From Acidimicrobiia bacterium (GTDB lineage Bacteria; Acidobacteriota; Vicinamibacteria; Vicinamibacterales; CAVVIG01), in NCBI GenBank assembly GCA_016871175.1, contig VFZL01000006.1, forward strand, positions 62,001 through 126,000: DNA of 64,000 nucleotides. The letters run 5' to 3'. Below are positions 27,323 through 35,882 of the stretch, piece after piece (the stretch's first letter is position 1; each line of letters opens with the position of its first letter). The position numbers and the translations under genes were made by a program. The notes beneath the pieces are model-generated. The model saw only the letters and a list, made by a program, of their open reading frames with translations, was not told the origin of the DNA and searched no databases.

Positions 27323-28056
27323 GCACGGGTGGCGTGGTGACCCACGTCGAGGCCAATCCGCCCCAGGGACCGGCGCAGTTCGGCAACCTCGACGCGAACC
27401 TGCGGTTCATCAACCAGACCGGGGTGCTTCGGCCCGGCGTCCGCGTCCTGGAGATCGGCTCCGGAACAGGTACACTCCTCAGTCGGCTGCGCGGACGGGG
27501 AGTCGATATCACCGGCGTCGATGTCAACGCCGACCTCGTGGCCGAGGCGCGCCGCTGGCACGGCGAGCTTCCGATCCAGCAAGTACAGGGTACCAGCCTC
27601 CCCTTCCCGAGCCGTTCGTTCGATGTCGTCATGAGCTTCGACGTCTTCGAGCACATTTCTGACAGTGACGCACATCTACGCGAGGTGCGCCGCGTGTTGC
27701 GGCCGGGCGGCACGTACCTGATTCAAACACCGAACAAATGGACGAACGTCGTGTTCGAGACGATCCGGTGGCGAAGCTTTACGCGGTTCCGTGAGGATCA
27801 TTGCTCGCTCCACTCGCTCGCGGAGCTCCGGGCGCGCCTCGCACGCCACGGGTTCCAGGTTCGCGTCTTCGACGTCCCGGTGGTGAACGAGTTCTTTCGC
27901 AGCAAAGTGCAGCGGTACATGGGCTGGCCCGGCACGGCGCTCCTGACGCTCGTCAACCCCGATCGGCTGCCGGCTGCGCTGCGGACGAATTTTTACGTGG
28001 TTGCCACGGTCGGCGTGCCCGCTCACGCCACCTCGCCCACACCCGGATCATCATGA
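27319..28056 (+). CDS. Class I SAM-dependent methyltransferase (rightward glycan arm)
   Basis: A 245-residue methyltransferase with VLEIGSGTGTLLSRL (motif I), ITGVDVNADLV, FDVVMSFDVFEHI and VLRPGGTYLIQTPNKW. This is the pattern of UbiG/UbiE-like and glycan-cluster methyltransferases. The GTG start is fixed by its overlap with the deacetylase stop, and its end overlaps the GT2 gene as ATGA. This makes a translationally coupled chain of four genes (deacetylase, methyltransferase, GT2, flippase). Confidence 0.85.
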   Translation: MSTGGVVTHVEANPPQGPAQFGNLDANLRFINQTGVLRPGVRVLEIGSGTGTLLSRLRGRGVDITGVDVNADLVAEARRWHGELPIQQVQGTSLPFPSRSFDVVMSFDVFEHISDSDAHLREVRRVLRPGGTYLIQTPNKWTNVVFETIRWRSFTRFREDHCSLHSLAELRARLARHGFQVRVFDVPVVNEFFRSKVQRYMGWPGTALLTLVNPDRLPAALRTNFYVVATVGVPAHATSPTPGSS

Positions 28057-29111
28057 GTGCGCGTGCCGACTTCCCCGCCGACGTCGAGGTCGCCATCGTC
28101 TCGCACAACAACCTTGAGACGTTGGCAGCGACACTCCGTTCGATTGCCGATGCTGGATGCGCGAACACCGCGATTATCGTGGTCGACGTCGCGAGCACCG
28201 ACAATACGGGCGCGTACCTGACCGCCGAGTGGCCGGGCGTCCGCGTCATCCGGCTGGAGAAGAACGACGGTCCCAGCCCGGGTCGTAACGCTGGGATCAA
28301 AGCCGCACGCTCCCGTTTCGTGCTGTTGATGGACGCGGACGTCGTGATCGCGCCGGAGGCCACGCAACGGCTGCACGCCGCGATGATGGCCGACCCCAAT
28401 GTGAAAGTGGGCAGCCCGATCGTCGTGCACCAGAGTCGACCCGACACGATTCAGTATGCCGGCGGGGCGCTCCATTTCATCTGTGAGGCGGTGAACCCCT
28501 GGTTGGATCGGCCGCTCGCCGAGCGCGGAGCTGAGCCGGCCGACATCGGGGCGGCTCCCACCTGCGCCCTGCTCCTCGACCGGGAGACCGCGATCGACAT
28601 TGGCCTCTTCGATGAACGCTACTTCATCGGCAAGGAGGACGGTGACTTCACCCACCGCGTGAAGATGGCGGGTTACTCGATTCTCGAGCTCCCCTCGGCC
28701 CTCGTGATGCACCGCAGTCGACCGCGCGGCACGTGGCTCTTCTACTACCAGATTCGCAATCGTTGGCACTTCATCCTCAAGAACTACGAGTGGCGCACGA
28801 TCCTCTGTCTGATTCCACCGCTGCTCATCCATGAGCCGCTGCAAGCGGCGCTGTTGATTCTCAAGGGGCATGGGGTCGTCTACTTCAAGGCACTCGCGGG
28901 CCTCTTCGCCCTCTTGCCGTCGCTCCCGCGCGATCGCGCCCTCGCCACGCGCATCCGACGCCGGCACGATCGCGATCTGTTGGTCACCGGTCAGCTCATC
29001 GTCCGCGAGGATCTCGCCGGCCATGCGGTGTTGCGTTCCGGCAAAGCGCTGTACGAGCGGGCCTTGAACGGGTACTGGAACCTGATGAAGCGAACGGTGC
29101 TGGCCTGGTGA
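28053..29111 (+). CDS. GT2-family glycosyltransferase (rhamnosyltransferase-like)
   Basis: A 352-residue inverting glycosyltransferase of the GT-A fold. It has VEVAIVSHNNLETL at the start, then VVDVASTDNT, the DxD metal motif as LMDADVV, and the acceptor-side EDGDFTHRVKMAGY (ED motif). C-terminal hydrophobic segments (ILCLIPPLLIHEPLQAALLIL) suggest membrane attachment. The ATG overlaps the previous stop, and the end overlaps the flippase GTG. It adds a sugar to the growing lipid-linked oligosaccharide. Donor unknown. Confidence 0.88.
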   Translation: MSARADFPADVEVAIVSHNNLETLAATLRSIADAGCANTAIIVVDVASTDNTGAYLTAEWPGVRVIRLEKNDGPSPGRNAGIKAARSRFVLLMDADVVIAPEATQRLHAAMMADPNVKVGSPIVVHQSRPDTIQYAGGALHFICEAVNPWLDRPLAERGAEPADIGAAPTCALLLDRETAIDIGLFDERYFIGKEDGDFTHRVKMAGYSILELPSALVMHRSRPRGTWLFYYQIRNRWHFILKNYEWRTILCLIPPLLIHEPLQAALLILKGHGVVYFKALAGLFALLPSLPRDRALATRIRRRHDRDLLVTGQLIVREDLAGHAVLRSGKALYERALNGYWNLMKRTVLAW

Positions 29112-30367
29112 CGGACGCGACCACGCCCACCCCGGTCAATGCTCCCAGCGCAACGAGTGCCCCGCGCAGCGTGCTGCAGAACCTGGCGTTCGCCGGAGCC
29201 TCCGGCGCAAGCGCGGGACTTCTGCTGCTCCTGTTCGTGATCGCCGGCCGGGTCCTGGGCGACGTGGAGTTCGGCAAGTTCTCGTTTGCACTGGCGCTCG
29301 GCACGATCTTCGAAACGCTGATGGACTTCGGCCTCCATCAGGTGACCATACGAGAGGTCGCGCGCGACAAGTCGCGTGCGTCGGCGGTTCTGCACCACAC
29401 GCTCGGGATCAAGCTCCTCTGGACCGCCGCCGGACTCACCGCGCTTCTCATCACGGCGACGCTCTTGCGACAGGAGTGGGACGTGCGGATGGCGTGCTAC
29501 CTGATCGGCGGTGCGCTGGTCGCGCGTTCCTTCATGTTCACGATCCGCGGCGTGCTGCAAGGTCTCGAGCGCTTCGGCTGGGACAGCATCGTGGTCCTGG
29601 GCGATCGTGGACTCCTGCTCCTGTTCGGCGCCGCAGTCCTCTGGTCCGGCTACGGGTTGCTCTGGCTCTCCGCCGCATTCGTCCTGGCGCGTGGCGCGGC
29701 GCTGGTGTTGGGCGCGTGGCTGACGCAGGCGCAGCTTGGCGGCGTCGGCGTGAAGTACGATCGCGACGTCTGGCGAGACCTGCAGCGCAGCGCCGTCCCG
29801 TTCGGCCTGTTTCTCGTCGTGCTGAATCTGTACTCCTATATCGACAGCGTGATGTTGGGCGTCATGAAGGGGGACGTCGAAACCGGTATCTACGGGGCCG
29901 CGTACAAGGTCTATGAGGGCGTCGGGTACTTGCCAGGGGTCATCGCGTCGGTGCTGACGCCGCGGCTGTCGAGCCTCTATGTGACGGACAAGGCGGCACA
30001 CCGTCGACTGGTATACGGCGGACTGGCGGGGTCCGTCGGCCTCGCGATCGTGGTGACCGTCGTGGGCTATGCCCTCGCTGAGCCGGCGATGCGGCTGTTG
30101 TTCGGCGAGAGCTTCGTCGTGTCGGCGCAGCCGTTCCGCATCCTCTGTATCGGCCTCGTCTTCGTCTTCGCGATCTGGACGCTGCACGCGACGGCGATCT
30201 CCGCCAATCGCGAGCGACTGCTTGTCAGGGCCGCGTTGATCGGCCTGGCCGTCAACGTCGCCGTCAACGTGTACACGATTCCCAGCATGGGCGCGAACGG
30301 CGCGGCACTGGCCACCGTGGTCGGTGAATTCGTCAGCCTGCTGGTGTTGGTGGTGGGGCTGCGGTAG
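29108..30367 (+). CDS. Wzx-type oligosaccharide flippase (MOP superfamily)
   Basis: A 419-residue polytopic protein with the usual Wzx pattern. GRVLGDVEFGKFSFALALG in the first helices, DFGLHQVTIREVARD, paired helices across the whole length and VPFGLFLVVLNLYSYIDSVMLG are typical of polysaccharide flippases. It exports the undecaprenyl-linked repeat unit across the inner membrane. The GTG start overlaps the GT2 stop as GTGA. A Wzy-type polymerase is not obvious in the window, so the two GT-C-like proteins may finish the glycan instead. Confidence 0.88.
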   Translation: MTDATTPTPVNAPSATSAPRSVLQNLAFAGASGASAGLLLLLFVIAGRVLGDVEFGKFSFALALGTIFETLMDFGLHQVTIREVARDKSRASAVLHHTLGIKLLWTAAGLTALLITATLLRQEWDVRMACYLIGGALVARSFMFTIRGVLQGLERFGWDSIVVLGDRGLLLLFGAAVLWSGYGLLWLSAAFVLARGAALVLGAWLTQAQLGGVGVKYDRDVWRDLQRSAVPFGLFLVVLNLYSYIDSVMLGVMKGDVETGIYGAAYKVYEGVGYLPGVIASVLTPRLSSLYVTDKAAHRRLVYGGLAGSVGLAIVVTVVGYALAEPAMRLLFGESFVVSAQPFRILCIGLVFVFAIWTLHATAISANRERLLVRAALIGLAVNVAVNVYTIPSMGANGAALATVVGEFVSLLVLVVGLR

Positions 30368-30369
30368 CC

Positions 30370-31899
30370 ATGCGACGCGGGCTGTTTCTTCTGCTCTTCC
30401 TGTCGTACGCGTACTTCTACCAGGCTGGCGGATGGAATCAGAACTCGCGTTTCGCGCTCGTGCGCGCGATCACGAACGACTGGTCTCTCCGCATCGACGC
30501 GTACCAAGGCAACACAGGCGACAAAGCCTTCTTCGAGGGACATTACTACTCCGACAAGGCGCCGGGGCTTGCCCTCATGGCGTTACTTGTCGTTGAGCCG
30601 GCGCGCCTCGTCTACCAAGCTGTCGGCGGCGACCCAGAGACGTTCAGCGGCCTCGCCCTGCTGTCGTGGCTTGCCACGGTCTTCACGGTCGGGCTCTTCA
30701 CGGCCTGGGCCGGCGTCGTGCTCTTCGACCTCGTGCAAGAGTGGGGCTTCGGTACGGACGCCGCCCTGTTCTGTGCGCTGGTCTTCGGGTTAGCGACGCC
30801 GATGTGGTTTCTGGCGACCATCTTCATCGGCCACGCCCTGTCGGCCGCGTGCCTCGTCATCGCCTTCGCCGCCGCCTACGGCGTCAGCGCCGAGCAGACA
30901 CGAGCGCCCGTCCGTCCATTGCCGTGGTCCGCCCACTCGGAACAGCGCGACCGGCTACATGGCCTCGTTGTCGGACTCGGCTCGGGATGGGCGACCGTCA
31001 CCGAATTCCCGGCGGCGGTGCCAGCCGTCATCCTTGCGCTCTGGGTTGCCGCGAGCGGCCTTCGACTCGGCCGAACCCGCGCAACACGGATCGTCGGGTG
31101 GATGGCCGGAAGCGCGCTGACGTGCGCTGCTGTGTCGATGGTCTACCAGTACCTCTGCTTCGGAACGCCGTTCCACATCGCCTACTCGAGCGAGCAAGGC
31201 GACTTCGGCGGTATGCAGCGGGGCCTCTTCGGCATCACGCGACCCACGTGGTCCGCGATGTCCCAGATCCTCTTCAGTGAGTACCGTGGATTGTTCCCGT
31301 TGTCTCCGTTGATGTTCATCGCACCCGTCGGCCTCTGGCTGCTCTGGCGCCGGGGCGGCACTGTGCGCCAGGCGTCTGTTGTGGCCGCCGTGATCGCGCT
31401 CTACTACGTGCTCTTCAACTCGAGCTATCACTACTGGGAAGGCGGCTGGTCGCTCGGCCCCAGACACCTCTCGCCTGCGCTGCCCTTCCTCTGCCTCGGC
31501 CTCGGGCCGATGTGGCACGGCGCACGCCGCACCGCCCGCTCCGGCCTGCTGGCTGCCGCGATGTTGAGCGTCTTCATCTCGCTGGTGGCCGTGTCGACGA
31601 TGGTGCAGCCACCAGCGAACGTGTCACGTCCGTTCCGTGAGCTGATCTGGCCCGCGTTCAGAGATGGCGATCTCGCGCTCAACACGCAGACGATGGTGCA
31701 TCACGCTGTAGATGCGTCGTTGTGGCGCACGCACGAGGATCCGAAGGCGGCGTTCAACCTCGGGATGCAGGTCGGGTTGACCGGTCACACCAGCCTTCTC
31801 CCACTTCTGGCTGGCTGGCTTCTGTGCGGCGCATGGATGTGGCGCCACCGCGCGAACCAGGTGGGCGCCGCGAGAGCGCCGACGGCCGATGTCCATTGA
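30370..31899 (+). CDS. Polytopic membrane protein, GT-C glycosyltransferase-like
   Basis: A 509-residue membrane protein with about ten helices. Near the first loop is FFEGHYYSDKAPGLALMAL, a pattern found in mannosyltransferase-like GT-C proteins of Acidobacteriota and Actinobacteria. The later HYWEGGWSLGPRHLSPALPF loop is also typical. It starts two bases after the flippase stop and closes the coupled rightward arm. A transfer role from a polyprenyl-linked sugar is inferred from the superfamily. An alternative is an O-antigen-ligase-like function. Confidence 0.72.
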   Translation: MRRGLFLLLFLSYAYFYQAGGWNQNSRFALVRAITNDWSLRIDAYQGNTGDKAFFEGHYYSDKAPGLALMALLVVEPARLVYQAVGGDPETFSGLALLSWLATVFTVGLFTAWAGVVLFDLVQEWGFGTDAALFCALVFGLATPMWFLATIFIGHALSAACLVIAFAAAYGVSAEQTRAPVRPLPWSAHSEQRDRLHGLVVGLGSGWATVTEFPAAVPAVILALWVAASGLRLGRTRATRIVGWMAGSALTCAAVSMVYQYLCFGTPFHIAYSSEQGDFGGMQRGLFGITRPTWSAMSQILFSEYRGLFPLSPLMFIAPVGLWLLWRRGGTVRQASVVAAVIALYYVLFNSSYHYWEGGWSLGPRHLSPALPFLCLGLGPMWHGARRTARSGLLAAAMLSVFISLVAVSTMVQPPANVSRPFRELIWPAFRDGDLALNTQTMVHHAVDASLWRTHEDPKAAFNLGMQVGLTGHTSLLPLLAGWLLCGAWMWRHRANQVGAARAPTADVH

Positions 31900-32013
31900 G
31901 TCTACGCCGATGATTCAGACTCGTCCCATCGGCGTCGATCGCGAGTCAGCGCCGCCACACTCAGCGTCAGGCTCTGGTGCGACGCTTGAGCCAGGACTTC
32001 AGAGTGACTGCGG

Positions 32014-32019
32014 TATGCT
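32014..32019 (+). promoter_or_regulatory. -10 box of the glycoside hydrolase gene, leaderless spacing
   Basis: TATGCT is followed by six bases and the ATG at 32026. The 126 bases between the GT-C-like gene and this start hold no other feature apart from short inverted repeats near 31,900-31,940. Confidence 0.5.
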
Positions 32020-32025
32020 GCGAGC

Positions 32026-33072
32026 ATGCTCGCCGGACTTCAGCTGACGACGCTCACGCGCGTTGGAGCGTGCGGTGTGTTGGCTTTGCTGCTGCCTGTG
32101 AACGCATCGGTCGCGCAGACGCTCGCGGTCGACGGGGATCACTTCAACGTCGACGGAGTCGCGCGATTCTTGGTGTTCGTGTCCTATTTTCACGGTCTGG
32201 ATCGGCCCGAAGCGACGCTGTCCGCGGATCTCGACTGGTTCACTTCGAAGGGCGTCAACGGCATACGGGTCTGGCCCAACGTGTCACAGCCGCCTCTCAT
32301 GAAGGATGACAGTGACCTCAACGCTGCCGCGTTGGCGAAGCTCCGGTTCCTCATGAGCGAGGCGGCAGGTCGGGGGTTGATGGTTGATGTCACCTTCACG
32401 CGCGAGCATGTGGCGGGCGAGTTCACGATGGCTGAGTACCGGCAAGCCATCACCGCATCCGTCAGCGCGCTACGGGACCATCCCAACGTCCTCTTCGACC
32501 TTCAAAACGAGTGGAACTGCTGGTCCGACCGGTCCGGGATGACCAGTGCGGCACTGTCCGATATCCGAGCCGTCGTCAAGGCCGCCCGCCCGGCGGCGGT
32601 GGTCACGGTATCGAACTCATGCCACCCATACGCGGATGCCGGCAAGAACGCGTTCGATGTGCTCTCCTATCATGGGCCCCGCGACTCGGCGGGCACGTGG
32701 GCCACAGAGACGATCCGTCTCGTGCGAGATCTGAAGGCGCAACTGGCGCCCACGCCTCGGCCCGTGCGGCCCGTTTATCTCCAGGAACCCAACCGATTTC
32801 GGTACGCCTTCGACACGGCCGGCTACTACGACAACAATGCCTCGCACTACTGGACGTCCGTGAAACACGCCAAGCTCGAAGGAGCAGCCGCGTGGACATT
32901 TCACACCGCGGCCTGCTTCAACTTGTCCACGGCGACGCCATTTTCGTCGCTGCTGCTTGCCGGCGAACGAACCGTGCTGGACCAGCTAGCAGCGGAGCTG
33001 GCCACGCAGCCCGTGTGGGGCGTGCAGCGACCTGGACGGCAGAGTCCGCCCCGTATCGCGCATTCGCCCTGA
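32026..33072 (+). CDS. Exported glycoside hydrolase, GH5-like TIM barrel
   Basis: A 348-residue protein with a Sec-type signal (GVLALLLPVNASVAQ) and a (beta/alpha)8 cellulase-type fold. The acid/base candidate is in VLFDLQNEWNCW (Asn-Glu of clan A). The nucleophile candidate is the Glu in PVYLQEPNRF. RVWPNVSQPP and VTVSNSCHPY resemble GH5/GH39-type enzymes of soil bacteria. It probably trims or turns over a beta-linked polysaccharide outside the cytoplasm. It follows the glycan arm but has its own promoter. Specific family assignment is tentative. Confidence 0.75.
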   Translation: MLAGLQLTTLTRVGACGVLALLLPVNASVAQTLAVDGDHFNVDGVARFLVFVSYFHGLDRPEATLSADLDWFTSKGVNGIRVWPNVSQPPLMKDDSDLNAAALAKLRFLMSEAAGRGLMVDVTFTREHVAGEFTMAEYRQAITASVSALRDHPNVLFDLQNEWNCWSDRSGMTSAALSDIRAVVKAARPAAVVTVSNSCHPYADAGKNAFDVLSYHGPRDSAGTWATETIRLVRDLKAQLAPTPRPVRPVYLQEPNRFRYAFDTAGYYDNNASHYWTSVKHAKLEGAAAWTFHTAACFNLSTATPFSSLLLAGERTVLDQLAAELATQPVWGVQRPGRQSPPRIAHSP

Positions 33073-33112
33073 CGGCCCACCGGCGACATTGACGTGGTTC
33101 GAGTTGGCGGAG

Positions 33113-33541
33113 TCAGGGCAGGGCCTCGATATCGGCCAGATCCTTGGGCCGCCCGGTCGCGCGCTTGTTGCGGATGAAGTCTTCTCGACTGATCACCGAC
33201 ACCGCCGCACTTTCCACGTCCACTCGTCTCGGCCACGCGTCGTCGAATTGCACGCCGCTGACGCCGGTCAGGATGTCGACACGCGACGGTGGCACGCCGA
33301 TCTGAAAGACCGTGTCCGACCTGGTCAGATCGTCGAGCGTGAGATCGTCAAGCGGCGCACCGAACACGGTGAGCGCCTGCATGACGCGACGGGCATTGGC
33401 AGGTGTCGGTCTGACCCAGATGTCGAGGTGGCCGGTCGCCCTGCGCGTACCGTGGGCCGCCAGCGCGTGCGCGCCGAGGATGAGAAACTCAGCGCCCGCC
33501 TCTGAGAGTGCGGACAACATCTCGGCGAAGTCGCGGTTCAC
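33113..33541 (-). CDS. Nucleotidyltransferase-like protein (AbiEii/DUF6036 type)
   Basis: A 142-residue small nucleotidyltransferase-fold protein. The characteristic segment is FLILGAHALAAHGTRRATGHLDIWVRP: GG/GS-like loop with aspartate in HLDIWV. RVDILTGV follows with a further Asp, then FIRNKRATGRPKDLADIEAL, the conserved C-terminal helix. Proteins of this type are often annotated as nucleotidyl transferase of toxin-antitoxin-like pairs. Its first 53 bases overlap the upstream small gene, indicating tight coupling. A mobile or defence role is inferred from context only. Confidence 0.75.
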   Translation of the reverse strand: MNRDFAEMLSALSEAGAEFLILGAHALAAHGTRRATGHLDIWVRPTPANARRVMQALTVFGAPLDDLTLDDLTRSDTVFQIGVPPSRVDILTGVSGVQFDDAWPRRVDVESAAVSVISREDFIRNKRATGRPKDLADIEALP

Positions 33542-33692
33542 GGAATCCTGGCTCCTTGAACGCCCATGCTTGCAGCGTGAGCTGCCACACCATCGCGACC
33601 CGCGCCGATGGGCTCAGCCTATCGAGATAGGGGTCGCGCCGTTCATCGGCCAGCGTCGTCTTACGAACTCGATATTCCGAGCGATCGCGCAC
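33489..33692 (-). CDS. Small protein paired with the nucleotidyltransferase
   Basis: A 67-residue protein, rich in charged residues, with the conserved-looking run MVWQLTLQAWAFK followed by EPRLRRDVVRTLRGGR. Similar short proteins precede AbiEii-type nucleotidyltransferase genes in many soil bacteria. No named family is assigned. The GTG start lies six bases after a perfect TATAAT (33699-33704). The 3' end overlaps the nucleotidyltransferase start by 53 bases in a different frame. The pair may be a two-component stress module. Confidence 0.62.
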   Translation of the reverse strand: MRDRSEYRVRKTTLADERRDPYLDRLSPSARVAMVWQLTLQAWAFKEPGFREPRLRRDVVRTLRGGR

Positions 33693-33698
33693 CGCCTG

Positions 33699-33704
33699 AT
33701 TATA
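33699..33704 (-). promoter_or_regulatory. Consensus -10 box of the small-protein/nucleotidyltransferase pair
   Basis: A perfect TATAAT on the minus strand is followed by CAGGCG and the GTG start codon, again a six-base spacing. It marks the pair as a separate leaderless transcription unit. Confidence 0.55.
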
Positions 33705-33725
33705 GGCCTCGGAATCGGGGCGCCA

Positions 33726-34343
33726 TCACCGCGTCAACAGCGCCGGCCAGTTCTGCACGATGGTCAGGCCGCCGGCGGTACCTCTGGGAACAATGGCGAG
33801 GATGCGCTGCCCGTCCGAGGTTCGGTCAACGCCCTCTGCGGTCGAACGTCTGCCAGCCCCGGACCAGCGTCAGGTTGGTCGCAGCCCCCCGTTCGTCAAG
33901 ACCCGCACCTCGGCTGTCCCCGGATAGGCACGCTCAAGCGCCGTACGGCGGTCGCGGTTACGGTCAACTCCGATGTTCGCTCAAGCCCATGTATTGTTCG
34001 CGACGTTCAGGGTCTTGATGGGTCCATCCATTCGGTCCAGCAATCCCACCACCGACCCGCGAAGACTCCCGTACGCATTCAGAACCTGCGTGACGCGGTT
34101 CTTTCCCGGCCCGTGGTGGTTGGCGGCATAGAGTGTCGCGTTCGCAAGCGACATGGGCTCGTGGCGAACCGCACCGGGATTGGCGGCTCGAATCGCATTG
34201 GGGGTAGAGATGTAAAAGGCAATCGCCGTTCTGTCGACCAGGTTGTTCATGAGTTCCTCAAAGCTGCCGAGAACGGTGTTCTTCCATGCTCTCGTTGCGC
34301 CGCCGATTCTGCGCACCTCACCGGGCGCGAAGCCCGTACACAC
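33726..34343 (-). pseudogene. Decayed coding region of unknown identity
   Basis: Between the small-protein gene and the J-domain gene about 850 bases lack an intact gene. One frame from 34343 gives 120 residues, with protein-like composition (AIRAANPGAVRHEPMSLANA and VTQVLNAYGSLRGSVVGLL), to a TGA at 33981. The same frame continues as NIGVDRNRDRRTALERAYPG. A shift then gives LTLVRGWQTFD, and a further shift ends EGVDRTSDGQRILAIVPRG ... IVQNWPALLTR before a stop. The closing segment resembles the end of Acidobacteriota PD40/kinase-type proteins (DGQRFL ... VVLNW). I do not recognise the rest. Low confidence that all parts belong to one gene. Confidence 0.35.
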
Positions 34344-34540
34344 GATGCCGTGCTACCTCGATCGGGCTAACGCGTTGCCGATAAGCTGCGGGCGCCGCAA
34401 ACGACCGGCAGCTTCATCGGCCTGTTAGACCGCCTTTGATTCCGCGTTCAGTCATGGCTGCAACCGTTTCTGGGCGCAGACGGGACGCAGGCGACATCCT
34501 ACTGGTTTTCTTCTTTGGAGCGAGACACATCCCGAGCGCG

Positions 34541-35882
34541 TCACGCCCACCAAGACGGCGTGCCAGTGATGCGCGCGCGGTGCTGTCGTGTCTCCACAAC
34601 GAGCCCGCTGCTCGTCGACAAGACGCGACGGAGCGGGTCCTTGGTCTCAACGGAGCCCACGCGCCGCCCCTCCGGGGTGTACCACGTCACCGCGTTCGGC
34701 TCGAGCAGCGCGAAGCCGCGGTCGCCGACCACGACGTCGCTCGCCCCGTACACGTCGACGAGTGCCTCGAGGCGGTCTCCGGCGAGGACGTAGAGCCGGG
34801 TGTCCGTCAGGATATGGAGGTGCTCCCCGGCGTCGGAGATGTGCCGTGGTACGGAGCCGATGTCATAGACGCGCTCGGGAGTTCCTTGGGGGGAGACTAC
34901 GACCACCTTGCCCGAGTACCCGGCGAGAAAGGCGCGACCGTCCTTCCCGAGGTTGGCGGCGTAGATCCAATCCGAGGCGAAGCTCTCGCTCACGCCCATG
35001 CTGATGGTGAGCTCCATATCGACTGCCCCGCCGCGCCCGTCCGGCACGGAGACGCCGGAGGTGAAGAGCACCTGCTCGTAGCTTACCCGCTCGACCTCGC
35101 GGCCGGAGAGCCGGGAGAGATCGGACCCCGTGAGCAGCTCCATCGCGGCGCCCAGCTCCTGGAACCGGGCGGTCGCGCTCGGGTCGCCCGGGTTCCGGTC
35201 AGGGTGCCACCGCATCGCGAGCGCCCGGTACTGCTTCGTGATTTCGTCGGGGGTGACCGGGAGCTCGAGCTGCATCAGCTGGAGCGCCGCCTTGACCTCG
35301 GCGCTTGTTCCCGTGCGCTCCGATCGGTCGGCGACGACCCGCGTCCACCCCTCCTTGGACGGCATCCGGAAGGCCCACACCACCTGACCGGTCGCGGCGC
35401 CGAGACACCACGCCTCGTCCACGACGGTGACGAGGTAGCGGCTCCGGTCGGAGGAGATGGCGACGGTCCGCGTGTGGCTCTTTAGCTCGTGCGGGCCGAT
35501 GCTGAAGCGGTCTGCCTGGGCGCGGTACTCGGGGAGGTCCGCCAGCGACTCCTCGATGAAGGGCGCGAGCGCCTCGGTGTAGCCGTGGAGCATCCCCTCG
35601 CGCGAGAGGAAGAGGATCCCGGTCCCGTCAGCGTTGACGTCCGACCGGTAGACGTCGTGAGCGAGGCCGCGCTCAGCGATCACCTGGCCCTCGCGGTCCG
35701 TCACGCGCAGGACGGAGGCGGCGTATTCGAAGCCCTCCCGCTTCCTCTTGGTTGCCCCACCAGCCAGCCCCATGGGCCCGCGGCGACGACTGCACCGGCC
35801 GCGCGTTCGACGACGTCGAGGGTGCGGCCGCGCGTGGCGCGTCCCCACCGAGGCCGAACAGGCGCTTGAAGAAGCTCATCAT
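34541..35882 (-). pseudogene. J-domain protein with beta-propeller-like repeats, frameshifted near the 5' end
   Basis: The gene starts MMSFFKRLFGLGGDAP (ATG 35882). It runs to AHGAGWWG in that frame and continues one frame over as ATKRKREGFEYAASVLRVTD. Removing one G from the GGGG run near 35,756 joins them as AGWW-ATKRKREGF. The rest is intact: beta-propeller-like strands, then a J-domain with the HPD motif (RALAMRWHPDRNPGD), then more strands to the stop. The J-domain suggests recruitment of an Hsp70. It lies inside the accessory region. Whether the shift is biological or a homopolymer error is unresolved. Confidence 0.72.

Noticed and set aside
34541-35882. Calling the J-domain gene dnaJ or cbpA
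   Set aside because: It has the HPD J-domain only, without Gly/Phe linker, zinc repeats or C-terminal DnaJ domains. The true dnaJ is at 61,809-62,954.
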